Part shown: in pieces, positions 11,131 to 23,213 of the stretch | How positions within the stretch are numbered: position 1 is the stretch's first letter | Layout: each line of letters begins with the position of its first letter | Assembly: GCA_027604505.1 (NCBI GenBank) | Contig: JADIIX010000118.1 | Coordinates: forward strand, 4,970-68,969 | Source of the DNA: Gonapodya sp. JEL0774 | Lineage: Eukaryota; Monoblepharomycota; Monoblepharidomycetes; Monoblepharidales; Gonapodyaceae | Length of the DNA: 64,000 bases | Direction: 5' to 3' | Position numbers and translations under genes: made by a program | Notes under the pieces: model-generated | What the model was told of the DNA's origin: nothing | What the model saw: only the letters and a program-made list of their open reading frames with translations | The model's database searches: none

Positions 11131-12451
11131 GAGTCACCGTCTCCAACCGTCAGCGTCGGTTCTGAGCACATGAAATTTCGGGACTTTGGACAGGCGACCT
11201 CCTCTAGTGTGAGCAGTCAAAGTGCCACCTTACTCTTTGGCTCCCACAGGAGGCTCCTGATGGGATTCTTTGGGGTACTTGGACTTCCTCGCTGGGAGGA
11301 ATTGTGGGAACTGGCTTCGAAGCCAAAATCTGCGTGGGAGGTACCACGTCCAGTCCAAACAGCGAGTGTCCCCAGCTCGGGCGGAAAGAGATCCGAGGTT
11401 CCGCGAAGGATGCTATTCCCATTTCCTTCATGTGCGACAGTGTTGGGATCAGAGTCGGTGCTCGTAATACTGCTGAGAATCTTTTACGACTATCAGACAA
11501 TGGCTTCTTCCCCCGGTTTGGTGATTATTGGTTTGACGTTTCCTTCCACCAATTGCAGGTTTGGATGGCTTTGAGGGCTCGACAGTGGGTTCGATCCTGA
11601 GATTGGATCATCGGCAACACCTGCAAGAAACTGGGTTGGGACCCATCAAATCGAATCAAAAACGCATTGATACTGACTTAACGTGGCTCCTGACTCCAAT
11701 CGCCTACCCATGCCGAATACGGCACCAGTGGGCCGCAGAATATGGGATGTGAGAGTCGTCGTCTACATGGGAAACCACTGGTCGTGAGCGCAACTGCCGA
11801 CAAAGAGCCCAAAACAAACCATCGCTACTCACCACCAGACCTTGGGTTAATATTTTTCCCTTAACACAATGGGGTGAGGATCCACGAACCATCTCCCAAC
11901 CCCAGTTTCCCAAGCACGACGTCCTGGTTCGTCGAGGTCAATTATCTTCCACGGAAGGATGCCGCTTCTCGAAGTGAGATGCGACTCGTTGCATTCTTTG
12001 CAAGAAGTCACACAAAGAGATCGACAAGCGCGAGTGAAGGGGACAAGGTGGCTGGTTCGGCCTCGAAGGTCGGTCTAAGCAGCGACTAAGTTTAGCTCAA
12101 AGTTCTTTGAGTAATACAACGAAAACCAGAACACGCACGGATGGTTTCGCACCAGATTCCATTTCTCATCTATCGCCCCGAGAAAGGTAATCTTCCGAAT
12201 AGAAACAGTAGACTGTTCCCCCAGATATCACCCGCGACCATCCACGGTCGGGAACGGGAAAGACTTGCGCTGGGGCGCGTGGTCTCTATGCTCATTCTGC
12301 CATCAACATCCATCGTCCCACTGCAAGCTTCTAGGGATAAGAACGCAGTTGTGCCAGCTCCTTCTGCATGCTCGTCATCCAAATCATGGCTTGCATAGGG
12401 TGGCCCAAGCTCGCCCATTTTCTGTTCGGCTATTCACCCAATCAAAGGAGA
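11131..12451. other. Region with conflicting open frames, no firm gene
   Basis: Both strands carry 60-150 codon frames of similar quality (for example plus 11204-11600, minus 12170-12418). None has a recognisable domain or a chain of consistent splice junctions. I leave it unassigned. Confidence 0.3.
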
Positions 12452-12864
12452 TCAGTAGCAAGAGACATATCTTTTGTCATTGAGGGCGCCGCAAAAGTCG
12501 GACATAGATAGACCGAACTCACTTTTATACCAAAATATCCATCTTCTGCGCCAGGCGGTTATGCTCGTCCCTGATCCCTGACGGGGCACAGGAGAGGAGT
12601 TCATCTCCACCTGGCGCACTTACACGATATTGGAGTACACTCGGTGTGCGGAGATCGTCAAAGTTGCAAATACTGTTGGTTCAGTAACGAGAGACATATC
12701 TTTGGTCATTTTAGGGTGCCACAAAAATCGGACATGGATAGACCGAACTCACGTTTAGTTCAATATATCCATCTTCTGCGCCATGCGGTTATGCTCGTCC
12801 CTGATCCCTGACGGGGCACAGGAGAGGAGTTCATCTCCACTCGGCGCACTTCCACAAGATTGGA
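12452..12864. repeat. Direct repeat, two ~185-bp copies, 229-bp period
   Basis: The copies start near 12452 and 12681. Both run from agagacatatctttkgtcat through the unbroken stretch ggttatgctcgtccctgatc to the cggcgcactt/tggcgcactt region, with about 90% identity by eye. The ~45-bp spacer differs. No gene crosses them convincingly. They could be remnants of a dispersed element or a local duplication. Confidence 0.85.
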
Positions 12865-15800
12865 GACAGTTTAATGTCTATTGTGAAAGTGATTTGTTTC
12901 ACAAGGCGTTTTGATATCAAACATTAAGGTTGTTCGTACGTACCATGACCTCCACATCTCGCAGGAGCTCTTCACCGGCTCAAAGTTCGCAACGATCGGG
13001 CTTTTGATTTAAGCAAACATGTGACTGTCGCACCTCCGCAGGGAACTAGGCGAAACTGATAGGCGCAATTACAGATGAGCTCGCATTTTGAGTCAGAGAA
13101 GTAAGACCCTTACGTAATGTGTTGAGGCAATCCATCGGTATCTGTCTAGACAAGAGGTTGTGGAGGAAGGAGGGGAAGTGGGAACACCAGGTGGTGGAGG
13201 TGATGGGGGAGATGGAGCCGCACTGGAAGTAGCATGGGGGCAACGTGGAATTGTTAGTCCGAGGACGGCCAAACCTGCTCATATCCGGACTCGGGTAGCA
13301 TGAAGTGACTACTCACGAGTCACGAGCTCTGCTCTCCGCAACTTCTCGTAAGGAAGTTGGTTTGGCAGGACGGCCAATCCCCCGAGTACCACTGATACAT
13401 AGGTAACAAGAATCAGAGACGGACTCTCCAGCAAACGTCCAACTGAGATTGAACTATTGATCGTCCATTGTCAGTTTCCGCTTCGGGTTGGGCCGGGGCA
13501 AGCTGTCGAATCTTCTGTCCGACTCGGTGGACTGCGTTGACGAAACTACGTTGTCTACAACGCTTCTCGAGGCAGCTGGCACTTGTGTCAGAGCACCCTC
13601 TTGATATTTTGCGAGAGCCGAGGATGCAAGAAGTTGAGACGAAGGTTCCCTCTTCGTCTTCTATTGGTTAGAGCACAGGTGTATTCCTCGGACGTCGCTG
13701 AATCTGTTTGATCTGGACGTAGCAGCGGCGTCGCCACATTCTCTGCAGTCTGCGGAGTCTTCTGCGAAATTCCGGTCGGCGATGATGCGGTGGCAGTCTG
13801 CCCTTCCTTTCTTGCTGCCGCTTTCACATCTCTTCACTCTCTCAATGCATTGGAAAGCCGCGGCACTCTCGTCCACGTATGTTGTAGTCCCACTCTTCCC
13901 ATCGATTCCGTTCGCAGGAGGATGTCCTAGGCAAATCAAACCGAACAGATAACTTCTTTCCATCTGGATCAAGACTTCTCGCTCTGACGCGCTCGGGACC
14001 CTGTCATTAATGACAGATTTCGGCATAGACTGGGTCCGGGAACGGTTTTCGATTTTTAGTGGCTTTGAGAGACATAGAGCTGGAGTGATGAGAATGGAGG
14101 GATCGGTTCCCGAGCGCAAAAAAGCTCGGCGTTGCTTGAGGGCTGGGGTCCGAGAGGGTTTCTTGGGGGGCTTCCTAGAGCCAATGTCCGGCTTTGAAGG
14201 AGCTACTGTCGTTTCTGAAGCAGAAGATCGCGAAGGTGTCCCTGAGTCCTTCCCAATACGTAACACATTTCGCGATGATGGCTGTTTCTACAGGTACTGG
14301 CGTGGATCTCTCCACTTCTGATGGCACCACAGCCTGCGCCACCGAGCCATTTGTTGATAATAAACTTGCTTTCATCCTAACCCATCCTAATTTTGAAAGC
14401 CGCTGTTGCAAGCTTCTTGTAGCATTCGGCCCCTTGCACGGCACTTTCTCCCACTTGGGCGTTCCTCGCCTTCTGCGGTGCACAAAGTCCCACCTTATCC
14501 ACGCTGCTCCCGCCGCTCGTGCTGATACTTCCAATCATACTTTTTGCCAACTCGTCCGACGATGACGCTGAGTTCTCACTAACCCGCCCTCTTCAACGTC
14601 CCAGACGTCCAGAAGAATGTGAGAGAACGTTACGGGGCAAGCGGTGTGCGAGGGTGAATCGGAGCTCGAAGGACCGGTGGAAATCTCGAAGTAGTGATGA
14701 CAGACTAAATCATGAAAGGGAAAAGGGGGTAACTTTGAAGGTTATAATTGCCAGGGTTCCCCCAAAGGAACCCCGTTGTTCGAAAGGTACCTTATCTGGC
14801 TGCCCCCTGGAACAGTATGGCTGCTCCTCGTTAACACCACTCTTCACAAACACTCGCAAACTCGTTGGCCTTCCTCCGACATTCATTTCTCTACTCCCAC
14901 TTTGTCCGCGCTAGGTAATCCCTCTCCTACAATCCTCTGTTGCGACCTCCCACCGACCCCGCCGGACTACAGTTCCATGACCCCGCGGGGGTGCGATTCA
15001 TATCCTTCACAGATCAGTTGGCAAACCGGCGAGGTGGGGATTGAATCTGGTACGCCCTCACTCTCACCATGGTAGCGACCAAGATGGACGACCTTCCGGA
15101 GCGGCAACTAGCAATACACCAAACCCTCTCAGTCCTATGGCCACCGGGGCGCCTTGGTGGGTGTTGTCAGAATGGGAAGACTTAAACGCAACTGTTCCGG
15201 TGCGGCAGATGCCACTACATTGACTCGGTCAGATGCGTGGGTTTGCCGTACACCTGCGGTTTGTGCCGTTGCTGTTGTGCGGCTGGAACTGCCATTGCGA
15301 CCAGCTGCTGCTCTCCCCCTGTACCTCCAAACGTACAATTTGCGTCCACTGCTTTTAATGTTGCCGTTGGAGGTCCTTCACTCCGATCGTGGGCATCTTG
15401 TGTTGAGTGTGTGCGCGGATCCCGATACGCACCTCTCACATTGACCACGGTGCAATCGGTCTGCCATAGCTTGCCGTGGGACCTGCACACGCGAGTTTGC
15501 AGTTGGAATCTCCCCACATTCCTTCAAGGCGCATGTTGACGTGGGGATATGTTACCCACCCAGTGCCCCTCCATCTCGCTCGACACCTCTCCAGCTTCTT
15601 CCTTCAGCTCCTGTCCCTTGTCTCACGATGCGCAGTCCCGAATGTCATTTTTCTCTTGCTGCATCCCTCGCAACTGCTTGCTCCATCCCATCTGCGTCAC
15701 CGCCCACCCCACCACCCCGACTCCCTTCCCAACTCCCTCACCCGCCCTTTCCCCTCACCCGCCGCCCCCCGCCCCCCTTCCGCCCTTCAGACTCCCTCGC

Positions 15801-15920
15801 CCCACCCCCCCGCCTGCCCCCCCGGACCGCGGGGGGGCGGCCGCCCCACCCCGCCCGCGACCCCGCCCCCGCCCCGCCGGCCGGCGCGCGGCCCCCGGCG
15901 GCGCGGGGCGCGGGGGCGGG
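12865..15920. other. Gene-poor or unresolved region
   Basis: Long frames exist on the minus strand (13661-14266, 201 codons; 14175-14534) and on the plus strand (15237-15539, Cys-rich). They conflict with each other, lack recognisable domains and could not be spliced into one model. From about 15700 the sequence becomes extremely C-rich and codon statistics are meaningless. Confidence 0.35.
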
Positions 15921-15930
15921 NNNNNNNNNN
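15921..15930. other. Assembly gap (10 N)
   Basis: Ten N are flanked on both sides by C-rich, low-complexity sequence (about 15780-16010). The gap size is probably arbitrary. Confidence 0.98.
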
Positions 15931-16003
15931 CACCCCCCCCCCTGCCCCCGGTCCCCTCGTTGGCCTTGCCAACACACCCCCCCCCCCCCCCGCACCCCCC
16001 CAC

Positions 16004-18958
16004 TCAGGGAGGAGCACCCTGCAAACGGGCCACTGATTCGTGGCCCACCTCGCGGCGGAGATCCACTCGCTCTTCAACAGATCCGAACTGCTTTTGCAGC
16101 ATCATGCAGTACTCATGCCGAGTGGTGGGCCTCCTGCCACGGCGCTGCCCTTGTTCAAGGGGGAGAAGCGAGGGCAGATAGGTGTTGGGGAGCGCCAATA
16201 AAGTTGAGATGCGCTGGAACACGTTTTCACTGGTGTCCAAGGCTCTAGCAGGGAGTAGAAAGGGTGCGGCTGTGGCCGACGACGCAGTGTTTGGAGTTGG
16301 AGATGGGAAAACTATAGGTCCCGTTGATGAACATGGGAGCGAGGAACAGGGGATCGAAGTTTCAAACTCGGGGGCCGGTGTCGGGTCCGTAGTGGAAGCA
16401 GCGAAAGTGGGGTTCTGTGGTGTCATCTGAAATAAAGTGCATCCGTGGAAAGAGTAATTAATCCAAAAATATGCAGCTCACAGCAGTTCACTCAGGCCAC
16501 TCACGTTTGCATTCTTCTCTGCAACGTCATTCACAGATTTTGTGTCCGCGTCAACCTCTCCAATTCGTGCTTGTGTATGCGAAGAGACCTCCGCAAGCAT
16601 CTTGCGAATTGTGCACACATCCCGCTCCCGAACGAGGAAGTTTTCGGTGAGCTCATGAACATCTGTCCCAGCCAGCCTGGGAAACTTGATGGAGGTGTGA
16701 GTCCATTCGCAATCATCGGTGTCTGAGTCACTATAAGCTGAATTTGGTGGGGAGAATTGGATGTGGCTCGACTCAAGAAAATTCCACTGCTCCGAGAGGG
16801 GTCCGATTCGCCCCCTTTTGTGCAGAGCAAACTCCGCAACGATACCCGAGCTCTGATAAGCCAACAATGCTACAATTAGCACCGCAAAACACAATCACAC
16901 GATGAAGTCCATCTGTACTCACCGACGACACCGCCAGCACCATCCAGGCACCCGTGACAGGGTCTGACACGCGGAACATTGCAAATTCACATTCCTCACA
17001 ATCGAATGGTATAGCATCCGATGGAAGGTGGGTGTGGCGGTGATGGGGTGATGGGGACGTACTTGGCGGGGGGCTGGGCATATCTTTAGGAGGCTCCAAG
17101 CCTGGTACGACAATCGTGGGTTGTTTGCGGGCAAGCAGGGCTTCCGAAGTGAATGTCGGAGATGCAGCTCCATCCGACGTCGGAGACGTGCTTGGGATGG
17201 TTGAAGCGGCGTCGTTGGGGGGTATGTTCCTCCCCCTGATCAATCTTGGTGGGGTAGGTGGACACGACTGCCGAATCAGACAAAACGTGTGGTCACCAGG
17301 TGGAACTGAATTCGCATGGAATAAAAACTTACGAGGGAGCTACTGCTCCGTGACATCATTGATTCTGTTATCTCCTGGTCGTCGAAGGGCGTTGGCTGAA
17401 CGGCGGCAAACTTCTGGATGCGCGATTCCTCCTGGTCCGTTATTCGCACCTTCATTGCGTGCATCGCGGCAGTGACATATGAGACATTGATCCGCGACAC
17501 CATCAGCTTCATTGTTCCGGCGGTTGCGGACTGGAAGGTCAATACGTGAGTGAGCGACTTTGTAGAACTTGTTGGTCGGAGGGATAGGGTAGATCGAACT
17601 GAAGAAAGGAAGGACTTCACCGGGCCCTCTGCTGCAAGCGGTGCGATGGTGACGTCGTTGAGTGAGTATTTTGCCACACCAACTTCCGAGTTGGTATTCA
17701 AAGTTGCGATCCAGTTCGATGTCTGTGAAAGCAATCGACGTGAGAGCCTGATCACACGGACAATCAAATCAATCGCTCGCACCAGATAACTTACCATGGA
17801 GATGGCAATCACTACTTCCTTCTTCGACCCCTTCTCCACACCACTGATGGTTTTCGCTTGACAGACCTCGCAGGAACGGTGCACTCGGAGTCCCGCGTGG
17901 TGCTGACAGTATTGGCGCGGGTTTGAGTATTGATCTTGGAACACGCTCACAGTGGGAATGTGCGGCAGTTCATTCGGGGAGATCTGAGAAAGGCGGGAGT
18001 TGGGGCCGACCATCGAGTGGACGAGGCAGTGCGCCACCGCCTTGACTTGTTGGGCTCCCTCGTCGGACAGGAAGTATCGACAGTAAAAAGTTTCCTCGTG
18101 GTGGTCGACAATTTTCCTCGCCACAAACGAGACATCTGCCATCCTCGGCGATTCTCCTCGAAGATATTCGGATTCATTAACAGTGGTGGTAAAGTCGGTG
18201 AAAGGGAGCGATCCCCATTTGGTAGTGGTGGGCGATATACGAGATCCTTCTGGGACGTCGAATTCTGCATATGCCCGAAACACCTGGAGAAGAGTTTCCG
18301 AACGTTAGATCTCGATGAGTTCGTTATGAAGGCACACACAGTAGACTGAATGAGAACTCACACACGACAGGAACAGAAGTTTGGTACCTCCGGTGAAGCG
18401 ATCGTTCACGCGAATCGGGGTCCAGAACTTGGCGTTAATGTCTCTGAGGTGGAACAGGAGATCTGACCTCTGGGAGCAATCAGAGAAGCTGTCCATGGGG
18501 GTCGCGACCTTTGTCGAACCGGCCGAGGAGCCCGTCATCGATGGATCGGAGATGGTGGAGGACATGGTGGTTGTAGCGAGTTCTGATGGGGGAGCGGGGG
18601 TCTTTGCGGATGGTATCGGGGACGGGGACGGGGACACATCGAGGTCCATCTTGCCATTGAACGAGGAGGGAGCGCAGAACACGGCTGATTGGCACATGGT
18701 GTTGGTAGCGAGGTTGGTGGTAGCGGAAGTTGTTCGGTTTCGTCTTCGGATCGTTGAACGGCAGAGGCAATCTGTTCGCGTTAAGATGGACTCGCGGTTG
18801 GACATGGGGTTCATCAGCAGCCCAGGTTTGCACCCCGGCCCTGACCAGGGGCCCACATCCAAACAGAATAACAAGAACAGAAATTCAATCGTCGAAATTG
18901 CGATGCGTTTCGGTTTGAATGTTTTAAAGTGTGAGAACGAATGGAGATTGGCGGACAA
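16004..18958 (-). CDS. Membrane-anchored 863-residue protein, unknown function
   Basis: Six exons (18958-18362, 18283-17795, 17722-17333, 17267-16923, 16852-16505, 16426-16004) join through five GT-AG introns of 65-78 nt. All five are phase 0, and the result is 863 residues. The start region is basic and then hydrophobic (IEFLFLLFCL), so a signal anchor is likely. Residues about 95-160 are Ser/Thr/Pro-rich (SPSPSPIPSAKTPAPPS). The middle holds Cys-containing segments (HHEETFYCRYF, QYCQHHAGLRVHRSCEVCQ) and a beta-rich part (SNWIATLNTNSEVGVAKYS). A second Pro-rich stretch precedes CEECEFAMFRV, and the C-terminus is charged and helical (EERVDLRREVGHE). I recognise no family. The open frame through six exons makes the model reliable even though function is unknown. 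The gene ends close to the assembly gap. Confidence 0.75.
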
Positions 18959-19130
18959 GAGGAGGAGGGGAAAAGGTGAGTTCGATTAATTAAATAATCT
19001 GCACTGTCAGAATCATCCGGCACAAGTCATCCCGCTATAGGGCCTTAAAAAACAGCATTTTGGAACTGCACTCGTCATCGCTCATGGCGACAAAGCAGCC
19101 CGGCAATAAACACGACGATACCCAACTCAA

Positions 19131-19352
19131 CTAATGGCCCTCTGATGGATTTCTGGATTTCAACAACTCCAATCTCGCATTCCAGCTCTTGGCGAAAAGA
19201 AAAAAAGTGAGCATTCCCTCCCCGTTATTGTTCTCGGAGTTCGTTCGACACCGGAGTGTGAAGGTGGCAATATCACCATGGTGAACCCCAACATTTGCCT
19301 GCGAGAAGAAACCGCAACTCCCATCGCACATATTCAACCGGCTTACAACCAA
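19131..19352 (-). CDS. Possible exon, unknown
   Basis: The frame reads natural-looking sequence (CDGSCGFFSQANVGVHHGDI, then SENNNGEG) for about 70 codons. It lies upstream of the 863-residue protein gene on the same strand but does not join it in frame. No homology is recognised. Confidence 0.2.
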   Translation of the reverse strand: MVVSRLNMCDGSCGFFSQANVGVHHGDIATFTLRCRTNSENNNGEGMLTFFLFAKSWNARLELLKSRNPSEGH

Positions 19353-19399
19353 TCTCCAAGATCCTACTGGTTAGAGATGACTGTGCGTTGTACGGGTGA

Positions 19400-21089
19400 T
19401 GCACCCTCCTGAACGCGATCGCGGGTGAATCGATCGAGCATCGTCAAGCAGAGAACAAGGAAGTCACTTGCTTCATAATTTTCTCCGGCATCTTGACATT
19501 GGATTCGGTGAGCCAAACACTTGTTGGTAAGCGGTGTTGTCGGCAACAGGCGGCTCAGGGTAATATTATTGGTGGGTCACCCCAGCGTTCCCCCAGCAGA
19601 TTTTCCCCACCGAAAGATTGGCGTTTCCCTTCGCATAATCTTGCGCGGTGCGTTCGTGACAACATCTCTATCTGCGTTGTCGCTCCAATCATGGAAACGT
19701 CCCATCATTTCCTAATATGTATCTTCAATTCTTCATCGTCAGGTTTCAAATCATCGTCCTTTATGCCCATCTCCTTCATCTCTCAAGAAGTTCGAGCTCT
19801 CCCATACACTTGTACACACACTCCACCACAACAAAGCTATACCACCGTGCGAGTCCCACATAGTACAGAAACTCAACCTAAAACAAAGCGCGAGGAGAAT
19901 TCGCGGCTCCCACTCGATTTCCCCCCAATTTATTCGAGGCTCTATTGAGGGGCACAGGATTGAAGTCAAGAGGCTCTGAGCAAACACCGGAGAAAACTTG
20001 CCTCTTGTATCCATTTTATGCGAAATCATCAATATCGTCTTCGCCGCCGAGTAATTTGTATGCTGATTGGGTTGGACAAGTGGGATCGAGTTAGCGAGCG
20101 CGGGGACACAGGAAGTACGCGTTGCTCAGAGTAAACAAGTCGCGCTGGGAGAAAAGAGAGACAATTGTGGGATTTCGCTGGGATTTTGGACGAATCGGTG
20201 CTCGAAAATCCGTCCTCTCGGGTGGGTCCATCCAAGATGCCATGACCGTTACAACTTCCCTTTCAGCTGGAAGTTCAATGTGACGGAGTTGGAAATGAGT
20301 GGGTTGGGGGTGCGGGCGGTTTTGGTTTGGAAGCAGAAGCCCAAGGGGGGTCGCCGAAGCGCGATGAGTGCATGTTGACCAGAGAGAGCCACGTGAGTAC
20401 TGCAACTGCTCATTGATCTGACTTTGGGGCTTGTGGTGTGACGCACTTCGCATCAACAATTTTACAGACAACCACTTGAACAATAGTACGTACCGTCACC
20501 AGTGTGTCCACAGAAGAGGTGCACTTCAAATTCACCAACCATTTTTATTGTTTATTCTCTTTCAGTGTAATTCATATATGCACATACTGAAGTAAGGTAA
20601 TCAACATTGCACGAGTTTCTCTTGAATAGGAAGAGGAGCCATGGCCAGTGGTGTGATATTTTGAGCAAGCGGCAATTTTCAATACTTGTTGTGCTCAGTA
20701 GTTCGCCTGCTGCGCGAGTCGGTTCTTTACTCGGGTCTGTTCGTTCGAATGTGCAACAGGTCTCGACCTTATGCCACCCGCTTATTGTGATTTCTGACGT
20801 TGTCCCGAGCACTAGAGCTGCACGGCATTGAGAATTGGTTGACCCTCGGCGCACTTAACGCTATTGTGATGACGCTCGCTTCCATCAGCCATCTTAGCCG
20901 TTCTTGGCGATTATAAATCAAAGGAACTCTAGTTGTGGGTAAATGCTCCTCATGTTTCCTCAACACTTGACTAGACTGCACTATGTTGTCATCAAAGCAA
21001 AAATAAGCGTGTGTGGCGACCTGTCCATTCAAACCCTCGTTTCGTTGTTAACACTGATCCAAAACTATTCAACGAAGCACATGAGCACA
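19400..21089. other. Region without a firm gene
   Basis: Frames of 80-150 codons overlap on both strands (plus 19493-19948, minus 20091-20483, minus 20552-20854). No domain, signal peptide or consistent intron chain was found. Confidence 0.3.
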
Positions 21090-23213
21090 TCAGTGGCTAA
21101 TTCGTTGACCCAACGGAACACTACTCACAAGACATCGCTCAACGTGCTTTTGGGGTGTCGACTCCACAAAAGACGCAGTCGACGTGTTTGAAGTTCCTTC
21201 TTGAATCACAAGACGGTTGAGCGTTTTGTTCAGGGACGGCCACGAAGGCGAGGTGGAGTACTTGAACGTGCTGGGGTCGGACGATCTTGCGAACGATGTC
21301 CAATACGACACAGCTTCAAGATTCAGGGGCTTTTCTGTAACATTGAACGCGTGGAATACATCTGTTGTCCCAAAAACACAAGCAGATATTGGGTGAACAC
21401 GCATTTTGGGGGGTTAAATTGGGAGTGAGACTCACTTTGGGCTGCTATGGAGGAGACACCGGAGTTTGTTCCATCGAAGAGATAGTAAAGGTCACTAGTA
21501 TGAAGCACCCTATTCAACGCTTGCTTGTCAGCTTAAAAGGAATGGCATTCGGTAAGGAGTGAGAATTCACCCTCTGTAAGGATTGGCGGCCACCGCAACG
21601 GGGTCTGGGGTGTTCCAGCGATAGTTGAAAGCGGGAACGCCCGCCTCCAAAGTTTTGTTTGCGACAAACCAGTCCCTGGAACCCACTCGGGGGTGTTGGT
21701 GGCGGGCCAACGAGATCACTCGAAAGAGGAGTAACTCACCAACACTTGAACTGTGTGTCACCGACAAGTTCTTGCGCCATATCGTAGAAGGACGTAAAGT
21801 CACTCAAGTTGTAGTAGGTCAACGCCCGGTGAAACGTCGCATTGGTCAGCCGGGTGTATCGTGAGCTAGTCAATGCTGAGTAAAGACTTGCTTCGTCCGT
21901 GACGGACGTTGGAGAGCCAGTAAATGCTGTCCCATCGTTCGTGGTGTGTCCGGCGAGAATGGGGACCCTGGAGATATAGTTGAGTGTCCACGTTTGTTAA
22001 AAATTAATATAGCAACGCCGATACTTACTTTGCGAACTTTCCCTGCTGCAACAGCCGGCTGGGTATGTCCGGGATTGTCTCCTCGTCAACAATGGGAAGG
22101 TACTTGCAGTACGGTTGAGGACGGTGGTTGATTGCCGCAATGAGGGTCCCGGCCGATGTTGAGCGCAAACATCCCATGACGTCGGGTGCATCAGAGCACC
22201 CCACATAAGTGGTGACGTTTCTGAAACAGTTTTCGTAGACCTCCGAGACTGGGAACGGATCGTTTCCAATGCTTTGGAGGATCGCAGCATGGAATGGTGG
22301 CTTCGCGTTTCCTCCCTTCCACAACAGGTGGGCCAACACCGACGCACCGCCGGAAGATTCACCCTACCGCCAGAAGCACATGTAAGCACTTCAACCGGGG
22401 AGCGCTCTTATCAAGAAATCACTCACTGAAATGGTAACACGATCGGGGTCCCCACCAAAAGCCTTAATGTTCCTCTGGATCCAATCCAAGGCCGCGCGTT
22501 GATCCAAGAGACCTACGTTCACGCTCCCACTTTTCAGCAGCTCCGAAGATGCCAAAAACCCAAACAGTCCGAGACGGTACTGAATGTTGACTGCCACGAT
22601 GTTCCCATTCGTTATGTTGATCCAACTCGACATGGGGAATCCCTGCGCGGACTGTGTGTGGCAATTTGAAAGTTAGGCATTTGGCAGCACTTGGTTGACC
22701 TAGACTTACGTTGTAAAAGTTTCCTCCGCCATGTATATAAACGAAGACGGGCAACGAGGCATTGCTCGTCACACCGGACGGCCGCCACACGTTCAGCGTC
22801 ACGCAGTCTTCGACGCCGACACCAACCACTGCCGGTTGCTGAATGCAGATGGGACCAAAGTTCCTCGCGTCGTGCAGCGGTCTCCAATCCGGCCACCTGT
22901 AACTCTCATCAAGTTGGCGAGGTTTTCTCCATCGAAGCTCACCCAGCGGTGGTTGGATGTACGGAATACCTCCAAAAAAGTCGACACCGGGCGTGGATTT
23001 GCTATCACCGATGAATGCCTGGGCAAGCAACTGATTGTCAAACGCAGTTGAATCGCGTCAGGATTTCGGCGCACTCACGGCGTAGCCTAAATCGACGACG
23101 GGCCCAAGCTTGCTTGTCAAAGTGGTGGAAGCGTAGTCAGTTGGGCTCGGCAGGGCGCTCGCCGCGATCCCGGCAAAAAGAACGATTGCTGGTGCTAAGA
23201 TTGAAACGACCAT
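21090..23213 (-). CDS. Secreted type-B carboxylesterase
   Basis: A second COesterase-family alpha/beta-hydrolase. The ATG at 23213 begins a signal peptide ([18 protein letters not shown]). Blocks in order: [46 protein letters not shown] (oxyanion hole), [51 protein letters not shown] (nucleophile Ser in GESSG), [15 protein letters not shown] (acid position is Asp, not the commoner Glu), [14 protein letters not shown] and [14 protein letters not shown] (catalytic His). The tail [16 protein letters not shown] is typical of the family. The protein stops near 21090 with no chitin-binding module. At least six introns are present. Identity to the plus-strand esterase at 5826-8989 is confined to family motifs, so the two are not a recent tandem copy. 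Confidence 0.88.

Noticed and set aside
12452-12864. Repeat pair as a CRISPR-like array
   Set aside because: Only two long copies, far too long for CRISPR repeats, in a eukaryotic-type sequence.
15476-16248. Long Pro/Arg-rich frames running through the N gap
   Set aside because: They exist in all frames because the tract is C-rich, and they cross unknown bases.
17276-18989. Plus-strand frames of 79-202 codons opposite the 863-residue gene
   Set aside because: They are antisense shadows; the minus strand forms six exons with consistent splice sites.
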